Below are positions 1-7,388 of a DNA stretch of 32,722 nucleotides, piece by piece (positions within the stretch are counted from its first letter, which is position 1; the number at the start of each line of letters is the position of its first letter). Both the position numbers and the translations under genes were made by a program. Below the pieces are notes generated by a model. That model saw only the letters and a program-made list of their open reading frames with translations, searched no databases and was not told the DNA's origin. The stretch is from positions 1 to 32,722 of the forward strand of contig JBOGIQ010000022.1 of assembly GCA_050742535.1 (NCBI GenBank). The letters are read 5' to 3'. The stretch is from Gp6-AA40 sp050742535 (GTDB taxonomy: Bacteria > Acidobacteriota > Vicinamibacteria > Vicinamibacterales > UBA2999).

Positions 1-159
1 CGCGTTGATCGCTTCGCACAGATCCTCGCTGATCGGCACATCACCGTATCCGTCAGGAAGAGCCGCGGTCAGGACATCCGCGCCGCGTGCGGGCAACTGA
101 TCGTCGAAGGCGGCACGAAGAAGACCGCCGCGCAGCAGATAGCGCTACTGCTGAACTAG
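1..159 (+). CDS. rlmN: 23S rRNA/tRNA A2503/A37 C2-methyltransferase RlmN, C-terminal fragment
   Basis: The window opens inside this gene: frame 1 is open from base 1 to a TAG at 157-159 and gives the last 52 residues. They match the C-terminus of RlmN radical-SAM methyltransferases: VDRFAQIL, then TVSVRKSRGQDIRAACGQL. In this family the Cys of AACGQL is the residue that carries the transient methyl group, and it is present here (residue 30 of the fragment). The enzyme methylates C2 of A2503 in 23S rRNA and A37 in some tRNAs. The CxxxCxxC cluster that binds SAM lies upstream, outside the window. The gene converges on mtaB with only 7 bp between the two stop codons, so there is no room for a terminator. 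Identification rests on the C-terminal motif alone but that motif is distinctive. Confidence 0.88.
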   Translation, partial: RVDRFAQILADRHITVSVRKSRGQDIRAACGQLIVEGGTKKTAAQQIALLLN

Positions 160-166
160 AGCCGCG

Positions 167-1396
167 CTATAAGGTGAGCGTCACCCATGTGTTGCGCTCG
201 GCCTGCTGCTCGAGCCGCACCTTGACGTAGTTATCCGTCACCGCCGACCAGCCATCATCCACCACCAGAGCGCGGCGCACGGTGCCGCGTTGAGCCGCCC
301 GGAACCGGCGCGTCATGTCCGCGCCGATCTCTCGCACACGCCGCGCACGTTCACGAATCACCGTTCCCTCGACCTTCGGGTGAAGCGCGGCGGCTTCCGT
401 GCCGGGACGGTCGGAATAGGGAAAGACGTGAAGATGCGAGAGCGGCAGGTGTCGAAGGACGGCAACGCTCTCGTCGAACTGCGCGTCCGTTTCGCCGGGA
501 AAGCCGACGATGACGTCGGACCCGATCGACGCATGCGGCATCAGATCAACAATCCGTTCCACGAGCGCCGTGTAGAAGCCGGCCGTGTACGGCCGGCGCA
601 TGGCGCTGAGCATCGTGTCGGCCCCGTGCTGCAACGGCAGATGAAAGTGCGGAGCAATCCTTGGTGAGCCGGCCGCAAGCGCAACAACCTCAGGCGTGCA
701 GTCCATCGGCTCGAGCGAACTCACGCGGAACAGGACATCCTCGGGCCAGGCATCAAGGTGCTCGAGCAACGCCAGCAGCGACGAGCGCGGCGACAGATCA
801 CGCCCGTACGAGCCCAGGTGCACCCCGGTCAGCGCGATTTCCTTGTAGCCTGCCCGGACCGCCCGATCCACGTCGCGGATGATCTCGTCTACCAGTTTCG
901 ACTGCCCGCGTCCCCGGGTCGAGGGAATGATGCAGTAGCTGCAGCGTTGATCACATCCCGACTGCACGCGGAGCGTGAAGGCGGTTCGCCCGGCAACTCC
1001 CGGTGCGAGAACACTGCCGCAGGGGCCGTCGCCGCCGCTGAACCGGTCGGCCGTCGAAAGACCTGATTCGCGCGCCACCACGTCGGCAACGGCGTCCTTG
1101 CCTTCGTTCGGAACGACCTGAACGACGTTCGGCAGGTTCGCCAGTTCTCCCGGGACTCGTGTCGCGTAACAGCCGGTCACGATCACGCGAACGGACGGAT
1201 TGCTGCGAACGACCCGGCGGATGGTCTGGCGTGCGCCCTGATCAGCCGTCGCGGTAACGGAGCATGTGTTGACGACGAGGACGTCTGCCCGGTCGGGAGA
1301 CACCGCGGTGCCGCCGCGTGCGAGCAGCTGGCCTTCCAGCGCCAGCGAGTCGGCCTGATTGACCCGGCATCCGAACGTGACGATTGCGTACTTCAC
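167..1396 (-). CDS. mtaB: tRNA ms2t6A37 methylthiotransferase MtaB
   Basis: Radical-SAM enzyme that adds a methylthio group to t6A at position 37 of ANN-decoding tRNAs. The 409-residue protein has the three Cys of the N-terminal MTTase [4Fe-4S] cluster (C10 in GCRVNQADS, C45 in NTCSVT, C76 in VTGCY), the radical-SAM triad C148/C152/C155 in CDQRCSYC, and a C-terminal stretch of about 60 residues of the expected length for a TRAM RNA-binding domain. The start is taken as GTG at 1396: it opens directly on the family N-terminus VKYAIVTFGC and its GTGA overlaps the purD stop codon by 4 bp, indicating translational coupling. The same frame stays open upstream to 1783, but that part lies antiframe within purD and is low-complexity Arg-rich sequence. 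NCBI-style names for this family are MtaB/YqeV. Confidence 0.95.
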   Translation of the reverse strand: MKYAIVTFGCRVNQADSLALEGQLLARGGTAVSPDRADVLVVNTCSVTATADQGARQTIRRVVRSNPSVRVIVTGCYATRVPGELANLPNVVQVVPNEGKDAVADVVARESGLSTADRFSGGDGPCGSVLAPGVAGRTAFTLRVQSGCDQRCSYCIIPSTRGRGQSKLVDEIIRDVDRAVRAGYKEIALTGVHLGSYGRDLSPRSSLLALLEHLDAWPEDVLFRVSSLEPMDCTPEVVALAAGSPRIAPHFHLPLQHGADTMLSAMRRPYTAGFYTALVERIVDLMPHASIGSDVIVGFPGETDAQFDESVAVLRHLPLSHLHVFPYSDRPGTEAAALHPKVEGTVIRERARRVREIGADMTRRFRAAQRGTVRRALVVDDGWSAVTDNYVKVRLEQQAERNTWVTLTL

Positions 1397-2703
1397 GAGC
1401 CAGCCTGGACGCCGGAGCCCTGGCGAAGGCGGGCGAGCGCCTTCGTCCCGATGTCGCGGCGCATCTGCATGCCGTCGAACCGGATATGCGCGGCCGCCCG
1501 ATATGCGGTCTCGATCGCTTCGCGATGTGAGGGTCCGCGCCCGACCACGGTCAGGACGCGTCCCCCGGCTGTCACGATCCGCCCGTCGCGCCGGGCGGTG
1601 CCGGCGTGGAACACCATCGCACCCGGCACGCCGGCTGCCTCGTCGAGTCCCGTGATTGGCTGACCGTTTTCTGAACTCTCCGGATAACCGCGCGAGGCCA
1701 GCACCACGCCGACGTGCGGCTCGTCGCGGAAGCGCGCGGGCCTGGACGGGAGCGCGCCCGTGGCGGCGGCGCCAAGCAGCCATGAGAGATCCTCGTCCAG
1801 CATCGGCAGCACGACCTGAGCTTCCGGATCGCCAAAGCGAACGTTGAACTCGATCACCTTGGGACCATGCGCGGTCAGCATCAAACCGACGTACAGGAAA
1901 CCGCGATATGGATGCCCTTCCGCTTCCATACCCGCAAGAACGGGGCGAACGACCTCATCCAGCACACGGCGTTCGATGTCCGGTGTGAGCAGCGGACTTG
2001 GAGAAAACGCTCCCATGCCGCCGGTATTCGGACCGCGGTCATCGTCGAAAATGCGCTTGTGATCCTGAGCCGACGAGAGCGGAACGAATGCCGCGCCGTC
2101 GGCGAGCACGAAATAGGAGGCCTCCTCCCCAACGAGGAATTCCTCGAACACGACGCGCTCGCCGGCGTTGCCGAATGCGCGATCGATCATCGCGCTGCCG
2201 ACCGCGGCCTCCGCGGCGGCGCGATCCTCCGCGATCACGACACCTTTGCCGGCGGCCAGACCGTCGGCCTTCACGACCAGCGGGAATCCGAACTCGCCGG
2301 ATCGGACGAACGTCATCGCGTCCGCGGCTGAATCACACACTCGAAAGCGAGCCGTCGGCACGCGATGTCGCTCCATGAACGCTTTCGCGAATGACTTGCT
2401 CGACTCGAGCGCCGCGGCCGCGCGTGAAGGGCCGACGATCGCGCTGCCGGCCGCTGTAAAGAGATCGGCAACTCCCAGACTGAGAGGCAGTTCAGGACCG
2501 ACCACGGTGAGATCGACGTCCTGTGTTTCCGCCAGCGCCAGCAGTTGGTCAGGTTTCGTCAGATCGCCGGGAAGGCACTGCGCCACTTCCGCGATTCCGG
2601 GGTTCCCGGGCGCACAAAGGACAGCCGAAACGTCACGCTCGCGCGCCAGCTTCCACGCCATCGCGTGCTCACGCGCACCGGAGCCGAGGATCAGAACCTT
2701 CAT
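1393..2703 (-). CDS. purD: Phosphoribosylamine--glycine ligase (GAR synthetase)
   Basis: Second step of de novo purine synthesis: ATP-dependent joining of glycine to 5-phosphoribosylamine. The 436-residue protein has the full family layout: N-terminal GSGAREHAMAWKL, ATP-grasp segment VKADGLAAGKGVVIA at about 144-158, and the metal/ATP-binding EFNVRFGDPEAQ near residue 290, followed by the C-terminal domain. Length is normal for bacterial PurD. It is the first gene of a purD-mtaB unit (4 bp overlap) and is divergent from rpsU. The ATG at 2703 has no Shine-Dalgarno sequence upstream (CAGTTAGCCCTCCC precedes it), and a -10-like hexamer sits only 10 bp before it, so the mRNA may be leaderless or nearly so. 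Confidence 0.97.
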   Translation of the reverse strand: MKVLILGSGAREHAMAWKLARERDVSAVLCAPGNPGIAEVAQCLPGDLTKPDQLLALAETQDVDLTVVGPELPLSLGVADLFTAAGSAIVGPSRAAAALESSKSFAKAFMERHRVPTARFRVCDSAADAMTFVRSGEFGFPLVVKADGLAAGKGVVIAEDRAAAEAAVGSAMIDRAFGNAGERVVFEEFLVGEEASYFVLADGAAFVPLSSAQDHKRIFDDDRGPNTGGMGAFSPSPLLTPDIERRVLDEVVRPVLAGMEAEGHPYRGFLYVGLMLTAHGPKVIEFNVRFGDPEAQVVLPMLDEDLSWLLGAAATGALPSRPARFRDEPHVGVVLASRGYPESSENGQPITGLDEAAGVPGAMVFHAGTARRDGRIVTAGGRVLTVVGRGPSHREAIETAYRAAAHIRFDGMQMRRDIGTKALARLRQGSGVQAGS

Positions 2704-2713
2704 GGGAGGGCTA

Positions 2714-2743
2714 ACTGTATGACGGGCAGGGAGTTCGGGTGAA
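2714..2743 (-). promoter_or_regulatory. Candidate sigma-70 promoter of purD
   Basis: On the minus strand, TTCACC (2738-2743) and TACAGT (2714-2719) are separated by 18 bp. Each matches the consensus at four or five of six positions. The -10 box ends 10 bp before the purD ATG, which would place the transcript start only 3-4 bases before the start codon, consistent with the missing ribosome-binding site. Pattern match only. Confidence 0.4.
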
Positions 2744-2788
2744 GCAGACGATGTGTGCAGGTTGCCGCCGCCAATCCCGACTATTTCG

Positions 2789-2818
2789 TTGACGTGGCGG
2801 CATGTTGCGCCCTAGAAT
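2789..2818 (+). promoter_or_regulatory. Candidate sigma-70 promoter of rpsU
   Basis: TTGACG (2789-2794) and TAGAAT (2813-2818) are separated by 18 bp, each with five of six consensus bases. Transcription would begin near 2825, giving a 5' leader of about 85 bases before the rpsU GTG. This is among the best promoter-like sequences in the window. Confidence 0.55.
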
Positions 2819-2831
2819 CCGCGCCTGCCTG

Positions 2832-2844
2832 TGCTAGCCTAGCA
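2832..2844. promoter_or_regulatory. 13-bp palindrome in the rpsU leader
   Basis: TGCTAG-C-CTAGCA is a perfect 6-bp inverted repeat with a one-base centre, about 14 bp downstream of the rpsU -10 box. Its size and position at the start of the leader suit an operator for a dimeric regulator, or a very short RNA structure. No known binding site is recognised. Confidence 0.35.
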
Positions 2845-2908
2845 TATTCGCCACTTTTCGAGCGTTTTGGCAGGGGACCCACTAGGCCAGTGAGGGGGTG
2901 TAACAGGC

Positions 2909-3106
2909 GTGGCTGAAGTGAAGATTCAGGAGGGCGAGTCGATCGAGAGCGCACTCCGACGCTTCAAGCGAAAGGTTCAGCAGGAAGACATCATCAAGGA
3001 CATCAAGAAGCATTCTTTCTATCTGAAACCGGGGGACAAGCGTCGGGCCAAACAGGCGCTGGCGCGGAAGCGTAACCGCAAGAAGCTCCGGAGAGAAACG
3101 GAGTAA
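2909..3106 (+). CDS. rpsU: 30S ribosomal protein S21
   Basis: Small basic ribosomal protein (65 residues) of the 30S platform, which in characterised species helps translation initiation. The sequence has the S21 pattern: an N-terminal strand, IESALRRFKRKVQQEDI, then KKHSFYLKPGDKRRAKQALARKRNRKK. Start is GTG at 2909, preceded by GAGGGGG at about 2892-2898. It stands alone, not in the rpsU-dnaG-rpoD arrangement of Proteobacteria, and is followed 36 bp downstream on the same strand by a zinc-ribbon gene with no terminator between them, so the two are probably co-transcribed up to the terminator at 3487. Confidence 0.96.
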   Translation: MAEVKIQEGESIESALRRFKRKVQQEDIIKDIKKHSFYLKPGDKRRAKQALARKRNRKKLRRETE

Positions 3107-3142
3107 GCACGCGGGATCGACGAGCTCACGAGGTGGCGACCG

Positions 3143-3451
3143 ATGGAGTTCCAGGACAAGGCCTTACGGTGTGTGGACTGCGGGTCGGAGTTTATCTGGA
3201 CGGCTGGCGAACAGCTGTTCTTCGCTGACAAGCAGTTCAAGAACGAGCCGAAGCGTTGCAAGACGTGTAAGGCCAAACGGGCGAATCGAGCCAGCGCTGG
3301 ACCAGCGCCGCGCGAACGGGTGGAGACACAGACCGCCTGCTCGGCATGCGGTAAGGACACCACGGTTCCGTTCCGTCCGACTCAGGGTCGTCCGGTGTTC
3401 TGCAAAGAGTGCTTCCAGCAGCGGAAGTTTGCAGGCGCCGGCGGCGTCTGA
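3143..3451 (+). CDS. Double zinc-ribbon protein (CxxC-x17-CxxC type)
   Basis: A 102-residue protein made of two zinc-ribbon modules. The first has C10xxC13 and C39xxC42, separated by 25 residues; the second has C66xxC69 and C87xxC90, separated by exactly 17, with TTVPFRPTQGRPVFC in between. The second module matches the family named for this CxxC-x17-CxxC spacing. The two modules are joined by a basic linker rich in Lys, Arg and Ala. No catalytic motif is visible; zinc binding with a nucleic-acid or protein-binding role is the likely function but that is inference. It sits 36 bp after rpsU in what appears to be one transcript, suggesting a link with the ribosome or translation. Confidence 0.85.
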   Translation: MEFQDKALRCVDCGSEFIWTAGEQLFFADKQFKNEPKRCKTCKAKRANRASAGPAPRERVETQTACSACGKDTTVPFRPTQGRPVFCKECFQQRKFAGAGGV

Positions 3452-3486
3452 GACCATCGTTCGCAACCATATTTTCCAACGTCGCG

Positions 3487-3517
3487 AAGGGCCAGACGCG
3501 AGTCTGGCCCTTTGTGT
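3487..3517 (+). terminator. Rho-independent terminator after rpsU and the zinc-ribbon gene
   Basis: Perfect 11-bp stem, AAGGGCCAGAC (3487-3497) with GTCTGGCCCTT (3502-3512), closed by a GCGA tetraloop and followed by TTTGTGT. It lies 35 bp after the zinc-ribbon stop codon. Confidence 0.85.
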
Positions 3518-3522
3518 CTGTA

Positions 3523-3531
3523 TGTTAAAAT
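3523..3531 (+). promoter_or_regulatory. Candidate extended -10 promoter of the STAS gene
   Basis: TGT-TAAAAT (3523-3531) matches an extended -10 element; no good -35 is seen because that position falls inside the upstream terminator stem. The transcript start would be near 3538, about 28 bases before the STAS start codon. Confidence 0.4.
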
Positions 3532-3565
3532 TCGAATCTTTTAGGCCATTTCAATCGAGGGTGTA

Positions 3566-3916
3566 ATGCAGATCGACGAACGGCAAGCCGGCGACGTGAC
3601 GATTCTGGACGTCAAGGGCAAATTGACGCTCGGCGAGGGTGACGAGATCCTGAAGGACAAGATCAATAGCCTCGTGCTGCAGGGGCGCAAGAAGCTCGTA
3701 CTCAATCTGGCGGAGGTGCCCTACATCGACAGCGCCGGGTTGGGTGAGATCGTCCGCACGTATACGACGGTGAGCCGCCAGGGCGGCAGCCTCAAGCTGC
3801 TCAGCCTGACGAAGCGGATTACCGATCTCCTCGCCATTACCAAGCTGCTGACCGTGTTCGAAACCTACGACAACGAGGCCGACGCGGTGCGGAGCTTCTC
3901 ATCGGCCAACGTCTGA
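3566..3916 (+). CDS. STAS-domain protein, anti-sigma factor antagonist type
   Basis: A single STAS domain of 116 residues, the normal size for SpoIIAA/RsbV-type anti-sigma factor antagonists. These bind an anti-sigma kinase in their unphosphorylated form and are switched off by phosphorylation of a conserved Ser, here Ser56 in YIDSAGLGEIV. The N-terminal strand MQIDERQAGDVTILDVKGKLTLGEG and the helix KRITDLLAITKLLTVFETYDN are also typical. ATG at 3566 is preceded by CGAGGG. No anti-sigma kinase, sigma factor or phosphatase is nearby; the next gene, 10 bp downstream, is a membrane prenyltransferase. The partner must therefore be encoded elsewhere. The exact pathway cannot be told from the sequence. 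Confidence 0.9.
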   Translation: MQIDERQAGDVTILDVKGKLTLGEGDEILKDKINSLVLQGRKKLVLNLAEVPYIDSAGLGEIVRTYTTVSRQGGSLKLLSLTKRITDLLAITKLLTVFETYDNEADAVRSFSSANV

Positions 3917-3926
3917 CGGACGGCCC

Positions 3927-4886
3927 GTGGTGATGGCTTCCGCGGCGCCGTCGCCTGGCGGATCTCCACGCGTGTCCTCGCAGTCCACCACGCGGTCCCG
4001 TTCGACCACAGCCCTGCTGCTGATTTCGCTGCGGCCGGAGCAGTGGACCAAGAACCTGATTGTGTTCGCTGGCGCGCTGTTCGGCGGCCAACTGACAAGT
4101 GCGCCGGCGCTCGGCGCGGCAACCGGCGCGTTCCTGATCTTCTGTGCGCTGTCTGGAGCGGTGTACCTCTTCAACGACGTCGCCGACCGGACCGCGGATC
4201 AACGGCATCCGCTGAAGCGCGAACGGCCGATCGCCTCAGGCGCACTGTCCCCGGGTCTGGCGGTGACCGTCGGTCTGATTCTCGGGTTGACCGGCGTGGG
4301 CGCCGCCTTTGCGATCCGGCCGCTGCTTGGCGTCGTGGCGACCGCCTACTTCGCCCTTCTGTTTCTCTATTCCTTCGTGCTGAAGCACCTCGTCATCATC
4401 GATGCGCTGACGATCGCAGCGGGCTTTGTGTTGCGCGCGGCCGCCGGCGCCGTCGCTGTCGCGGTGCCAATCAGTCATTGGCTGCTCGTCTGCACGACGC
4501 TCCTGGCGCTGTTCCTCTCATTCAGTAAACGCCGGCACGAGCTGACGCTGCTGGCCGAAGGCGCCATCGACCATCGGCCGATCCTCCACGAATACAGCCC
4601 TTACCTGCTCGACCAGATGATCGCGGTCGTGACGGCCTCGACGCTTGTCGCGTACACCCTCTACGCCACCAGCGTCGAAACGGCACAAAGGCTGGGCACC
4701 ACACGGCTGGGCCTGACGATCCCGTTTGTGCTGTATGGAATCTTTCGATATCTGTATCTGGTGCACCAGAAACGGGGCGGCGGCAGCCCGACGACACTGC
4801 TGGTCACGGACGGTCCGCTTCTGGCGTGCGTCGGCTTGTGGAGTCTCGCCGTTGCGGTCATCCTGTACACCCCCCTTGGACGCTGA
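3927..4886 (+). CDS. UbiA-family prenyltransferase, decaprenyl-phosphate phosphoribosyltransferase-like
   Basis: Polytopic membrane enzyme of 319 residues with about nine hydrophobic segments. It has the UbiA aspartate motif NDVADRTAD (83-91) followed by QRHPLKRERPIASG, and the opening LRPEQWTKNLIVFAGALF, which together are characteristic of DPPR synthases. Those transfer phosphoribosyl from PRPP to polyprenyl phosphate, the first step toward decaprenylphosphoryl-arabinose in mycobacteria; homologues in other phyla often sit in polysaccharide loci. The first 30 residues are Ser/Arg-rich and cytoplasmic. GTG at 3927 and ATG at 3933 are both possible starts; no strong ribosome-binding site separates them. 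The neighbours downstream (an unknown protein and a GT4 glycosyltransferase) support a role in envelope glycan synthesis. Substrate is inferred from the family. Confidence 0.85.
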   Translation: MVMASAAPSPGGSPRVSSQSTTRSRSTTALLLISLRPEQWTKNLIVFAGALFGGQLTSAPALGAATGAFLIFCALSGAVYLFNDVADRTADQRHPLKRERPIASGALSPGLAVTVGLILGLTGVGAAFAIRPLLGVVATAYFALLFLYSFVLKHLVIIDALTIAAGFVLRAAAGAVAVAVPISHWLLVCTTLLALFLSFSKRRHELTLLAEGAIDHRPILHEYSPYLLDQMIAVVTASTLVAYTLYATSVETAQRLGTTRLGLTIPFVLYGIFRYLYLVHQKRGGGSPTTLLVTDGPLLACVGLWSLAVAVILYTPLGR

Positions 4887-4914
4887 TGCGCGGGGGCTTT
4901 TTGACACGACGCTG

Positions 4915-6108
4915 ATGGCAATGGATCACAACCCCCCTGGCAGGCGGCCACATTACCACCGTGGTCGGCGTGGAACCGACCGGCGCGGCAGCGAACGGCG
5001 CACGCCGCAGTCTGTCGAACAGGGGCCGCAGCCATCGGCCGATCAGGTGGACGTCGATCAGATCATGCGGGAGATCCGGAACCGGATCTCCCAGCGTCAC
5101 GGCATCGAGCTCTCGACACAGCAGATTCAGGATCTCGCGGCACGCCGGCTTGAAGCGATCCTCGAGCCGCGCAACATCAATCCGACACTGCTGGAGCAGA
5201 TGCGCAAGGGCGCCGCGGCGCCGCCCGATCCGCCGCCCCCGGGCACCGATACCGCCGATTCATTCGCCGACGACGCCATCTACGCGGGCAGCCCGGTGGT
5301 GCGCTTCTTCCGGCGGCTGTTCAATCCGTTGTTGAAGCTGCTCTTCAATCCGTCAGCGGTTGTCGGTGCCCTGCAGGCGCAGGGCCGGCTCAATCGCGCC
5401 GCGGCCACGCGCGCCGCCGAGCTCGAACGGCGCCAGACAGAATGGAACGCGCTCCACTACCAGATCGTGCAGCGGCTCGTCACCGAGGTCTCGCGCGCCA
5501 GCATCGAGATGCAGGCGCTCAGTCAGCGGGTGGAGGCGCTTGTCGCGCGGGTTGACTTCAACGATCGCCGTGTCCGCGCGCTCGAAAGCGCGCCGCCACC
5601 GGCGCGCAGCCCACGTCCCCAGGAGCCCGCTCCGGCGGCACCGCCCGCGCCAGCAAGTACCGCTCCGTCCGAAGCAGCCAACACCACCACCAGCAGTGCA
5701 CCCGCCGTGGATGCGCCGAGGAGACGGCGCCGGCGTCGACGGGGCCGGCGCGGCTCGATAGCCGGCACGGATGCGAGCCCCACCGCGGTGCCGGCGAATG
5801 CCGCGGTGCCCGATGACACCGCTGATCTCGATGAGGGCGACGAAGAGGGAGTCGAGGAGATTCCGGCCGGGGAATCCGCCGCGGAGCCGGTCGTAGACAG
5901 CATCCTCGCCGATATAGATCCCGCAGCAGAATCGAATGTTCTGCCCGCACCGTCGATACCGGAGCCAGTGGCGTTGCCGTCACCGGGACCCGCGCCCGAA
6001 CCGTCACCCGTTGACGCGGAGCCGGAGCGGACCCCCGTTGCATCTGCAGGCGAATCGACTCCTGCCGCGCCGGCGCCGTCCTCGGACCCGAATACGCCGG
6101 GACGCTAG
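4915..6108 (+). CDS. Unknown coiled, Pro/Ala-rich protein with an Arg-rich patch, in a glycan gene group
   Basis: Not recognised as a known enzyme. The 397-residue protein begins with a basic His/Arg-rich stretch, then a helical region with VDVDQIMREIRNRI (46-59), a short basic-hydrophobic segment FFRRLFNPLLKLLFNPS (131-147) that could lie on a membrane surface, and a predicted coiled coil (about 160-222). From about 225 on it is Pro/Ala/Glu-rich and disordered, interrupted by eight consecutive Arg (269-276) and GRRG. The middle part resembles, from memory, the N-terminal region of SAM methyltransferases found in actinobacterial and acidobacterial polysaccharide clusters, but no methyltransferase domain follows. 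ATG at 4915 or 4921 are candidate starts; the same frame stays open upstream into the prenyltransferase, but that part is a shadow. It ends 8 bp before the GT4 start. Confidence 0.6.
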   Translation: MAMDHNPPGRRPHYHRGRRGTDRRGSERRTPQSVEQGPQPSADQVDVDQIMREIRNRISQRHGIELSTQQIQDLAARRLEAILEPRNINPTLLEQMRKGAAAPPDPPPPGTDTADSFADDAIYAGSPVVRFFRRLFNPLLKLLFNPSAVVGALQAQGRLNRAAATRAAELERRQTEWNALHYQIVQRLVTEVSRASIEMQALSQRVEALVARVDFNDRRVRALESAPPPARSPRPQEPAPAAPPAPASTAPSEAANTTTSSAPAVDAPRRRRRRRRGRRGSIAGTDASPTAVPANAAVPDDTADLDEGDEEGVEEIPAGESAAEPVVDSILADIDPAAESNVLPAPSIPEPVALPSPGPAPEPSPVDAEPERTPVASAGESTPAAPAPSSDPNTPGR

Positions 6109-6116
6109 GAGATCAG

Positions 6117-7385
6117 GTGAAGTTCGCGTTCGTCACGGCACGGTACGGGGCCGATATCACCGCGGGTCCAGACCATGCCTGCCGCGTACTGGCCGAACAG
6201 GTCAGCAGCCGTCACGACGTAGACGTGCTGACGACCTGCGCCAGGAACCCACAGACCTGGAAAAACGAATACTCCGAAGGAACGGATCGCGTCCGGGGCG
6301 CGCTGGTGCGCCGTTTCGCCGTCAGCCAGGCCAGGGACGAACACGCCTTCGGCCAGTTTTCCGCACGCGTCCTGGCCGGGCCGCGATCGCGAGCCGACGA
6401 ACTCGAGTGGCTGCGCCGCGCGGGCCCCTGGTCAGCCGGGCTGATCGATTTCATTCGGCGGCAGCACAAGTCGTACGACGTGCTGGTGTTCTTCTCGCTG
6501 TGCAGCCCTGTGACCGTGACCGCCGCGACGCTGGCGCCCGAACGGACCATCGTCTTTCCGTATCTGCAGCTCCAGCCCGCACTGCGTTTCGACGTGGGCG
6601 CCGAGATCCTTTCTGCCGTTCGCGGTGTTGGCCTGATCTCCGGCACCGAGCGACATCTGCTTCGCTCGTATATGCGCGTCACGCCGCAGCACGACGAGGT
6701 CGTCGGCATCGGGATCGATCCGTCGCCTGAGCAGTCGTATCCGCGCCATCAACAGGATCCGGCAGACGTTGTCGTCGACGACGACGCCATGGGCGCCGGT
6801 GATGACGACGTGCCGGCGTCGTACCTGGAGGGGCGCGGTGTTCCATTCCGGCGCCGGCACCGCCTGTACGGTCCGTTTGCGCTGTACGGCGGCCGCGTCG
6901 AGCCGGACAACGGCTGCGAAGAGATGCTCGATTACTTCGATACGTTTGCCGCCTCCGACGGCGACACGTCTCTGGCGCTGATGGGCGTCAAGATGATGAA
7001 GGTTCCGGACGAGCCATACATCAGGCTGGCTGGTGTGCTTCCGGAGCGTCAACGGATGATCGCCTGCGAGGCGGCCGACGTCACGATCGCGCCGTCGGCC
7101 GACGATCTGGTCGCGCAACCACTCCTCGAAAGCCTCGCGGTGGGAACGCCCGTGCTCGCCAGCGCGTGCAACAGTGCGGCCGTCGAACACTGCCGGCGCA
7201 GCAACGCCGGCCTGTACTATTCCAACCGCGGGGAGTTCGTGGAAGCGCTGCGGCTGCTGATGAGCAACAGCCGCCTCCGCAGCCGGCTCGGCGAGAACGG
7301 CCGGACTTACATCCGCCAGAATTTCCGCTGGGACGCGGTGCTCGGCCGGTTCGATCGGCTGGTTTCGAGAGCCAGAGCGAGATAG
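6117..7385 (+). CDS. Glycosyltransferase, GT4-like
   Basis: A 422-residue protein with two Rossmann-like halves. The N-terminus MKFAFVTARYGADITAGPDHACRVLAE is typical of GT-B glycosyltransferases that begin by sensing the acceptor. The C-terminal half carries the GT4 nucleotide-sugar pattern: FALYGGRVEPDNGCEEMLDYF, then ADVTIAPSADDLVAQPLLESLAVGTPVLAS, with the second Glu (in LLES) conserved while the first Glu of the usual E-x7-E is replaced by Asp. An acidic insert (VVVDDDAMGAGDDDV) lies between the halves. GTG at 6117 follows AGGAG at 6107-6111. It probably acts with the upstream prenyltransferase in assembly of a surface polysaccharide; donor and acceptor sugars cannot be told. It converges on the response regulator gene with 3 bp between stops. 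Confidence 0.85.
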   Translation: MKFAFVTARYGADITAGPDHACRVLAEQVSSRHDVDVLTTCARNPQTWKNEYSEGTDRVRGALVRRFAVSQARDEHAFGQFSARVLAGPRSRADELEWLRRAGPWSAGLIDFIRRQHKSYDVLVFFSLCSPVTVTAATLAPERTIVFPYLQLQPALRFDVGAEILSAVRGVGLISGTERHLLRSYMRVTPQHDEVVGIGIDPSPEQSYPRHQQDPADVVVDDDAMGAGDDDVPASYLEGRGVPFRRRHRLYGPFALYGGRVEPDNGCEEMLDYFDTFAASDGDTSLALMGVKMMKVPDEPYIRLAGVLPERQRMIACEAADVTIAPSADDLVAQPLLESLAVGTPVLASACNSAAVEHCRRSNAGLYYSNRGEFVEALRLLMSNSRLRSRLGENGRTYIRQNFRWDAVLGRFDRLVSRARAR

Positions 7386-7388
7386 GAA

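Noticed and set aside
1397..1783. Upstream extension of the mtaB frame
   Set aside because: It lies inside purD in another frame, is Arg-rich, and the family N-terminus begins at the GTG at 1396.
4726..4914. Upstream extension of the unknown coiled protein's frame
   Set aside because: It overlaps the end of the prenyltransferase gene and has no domain character.
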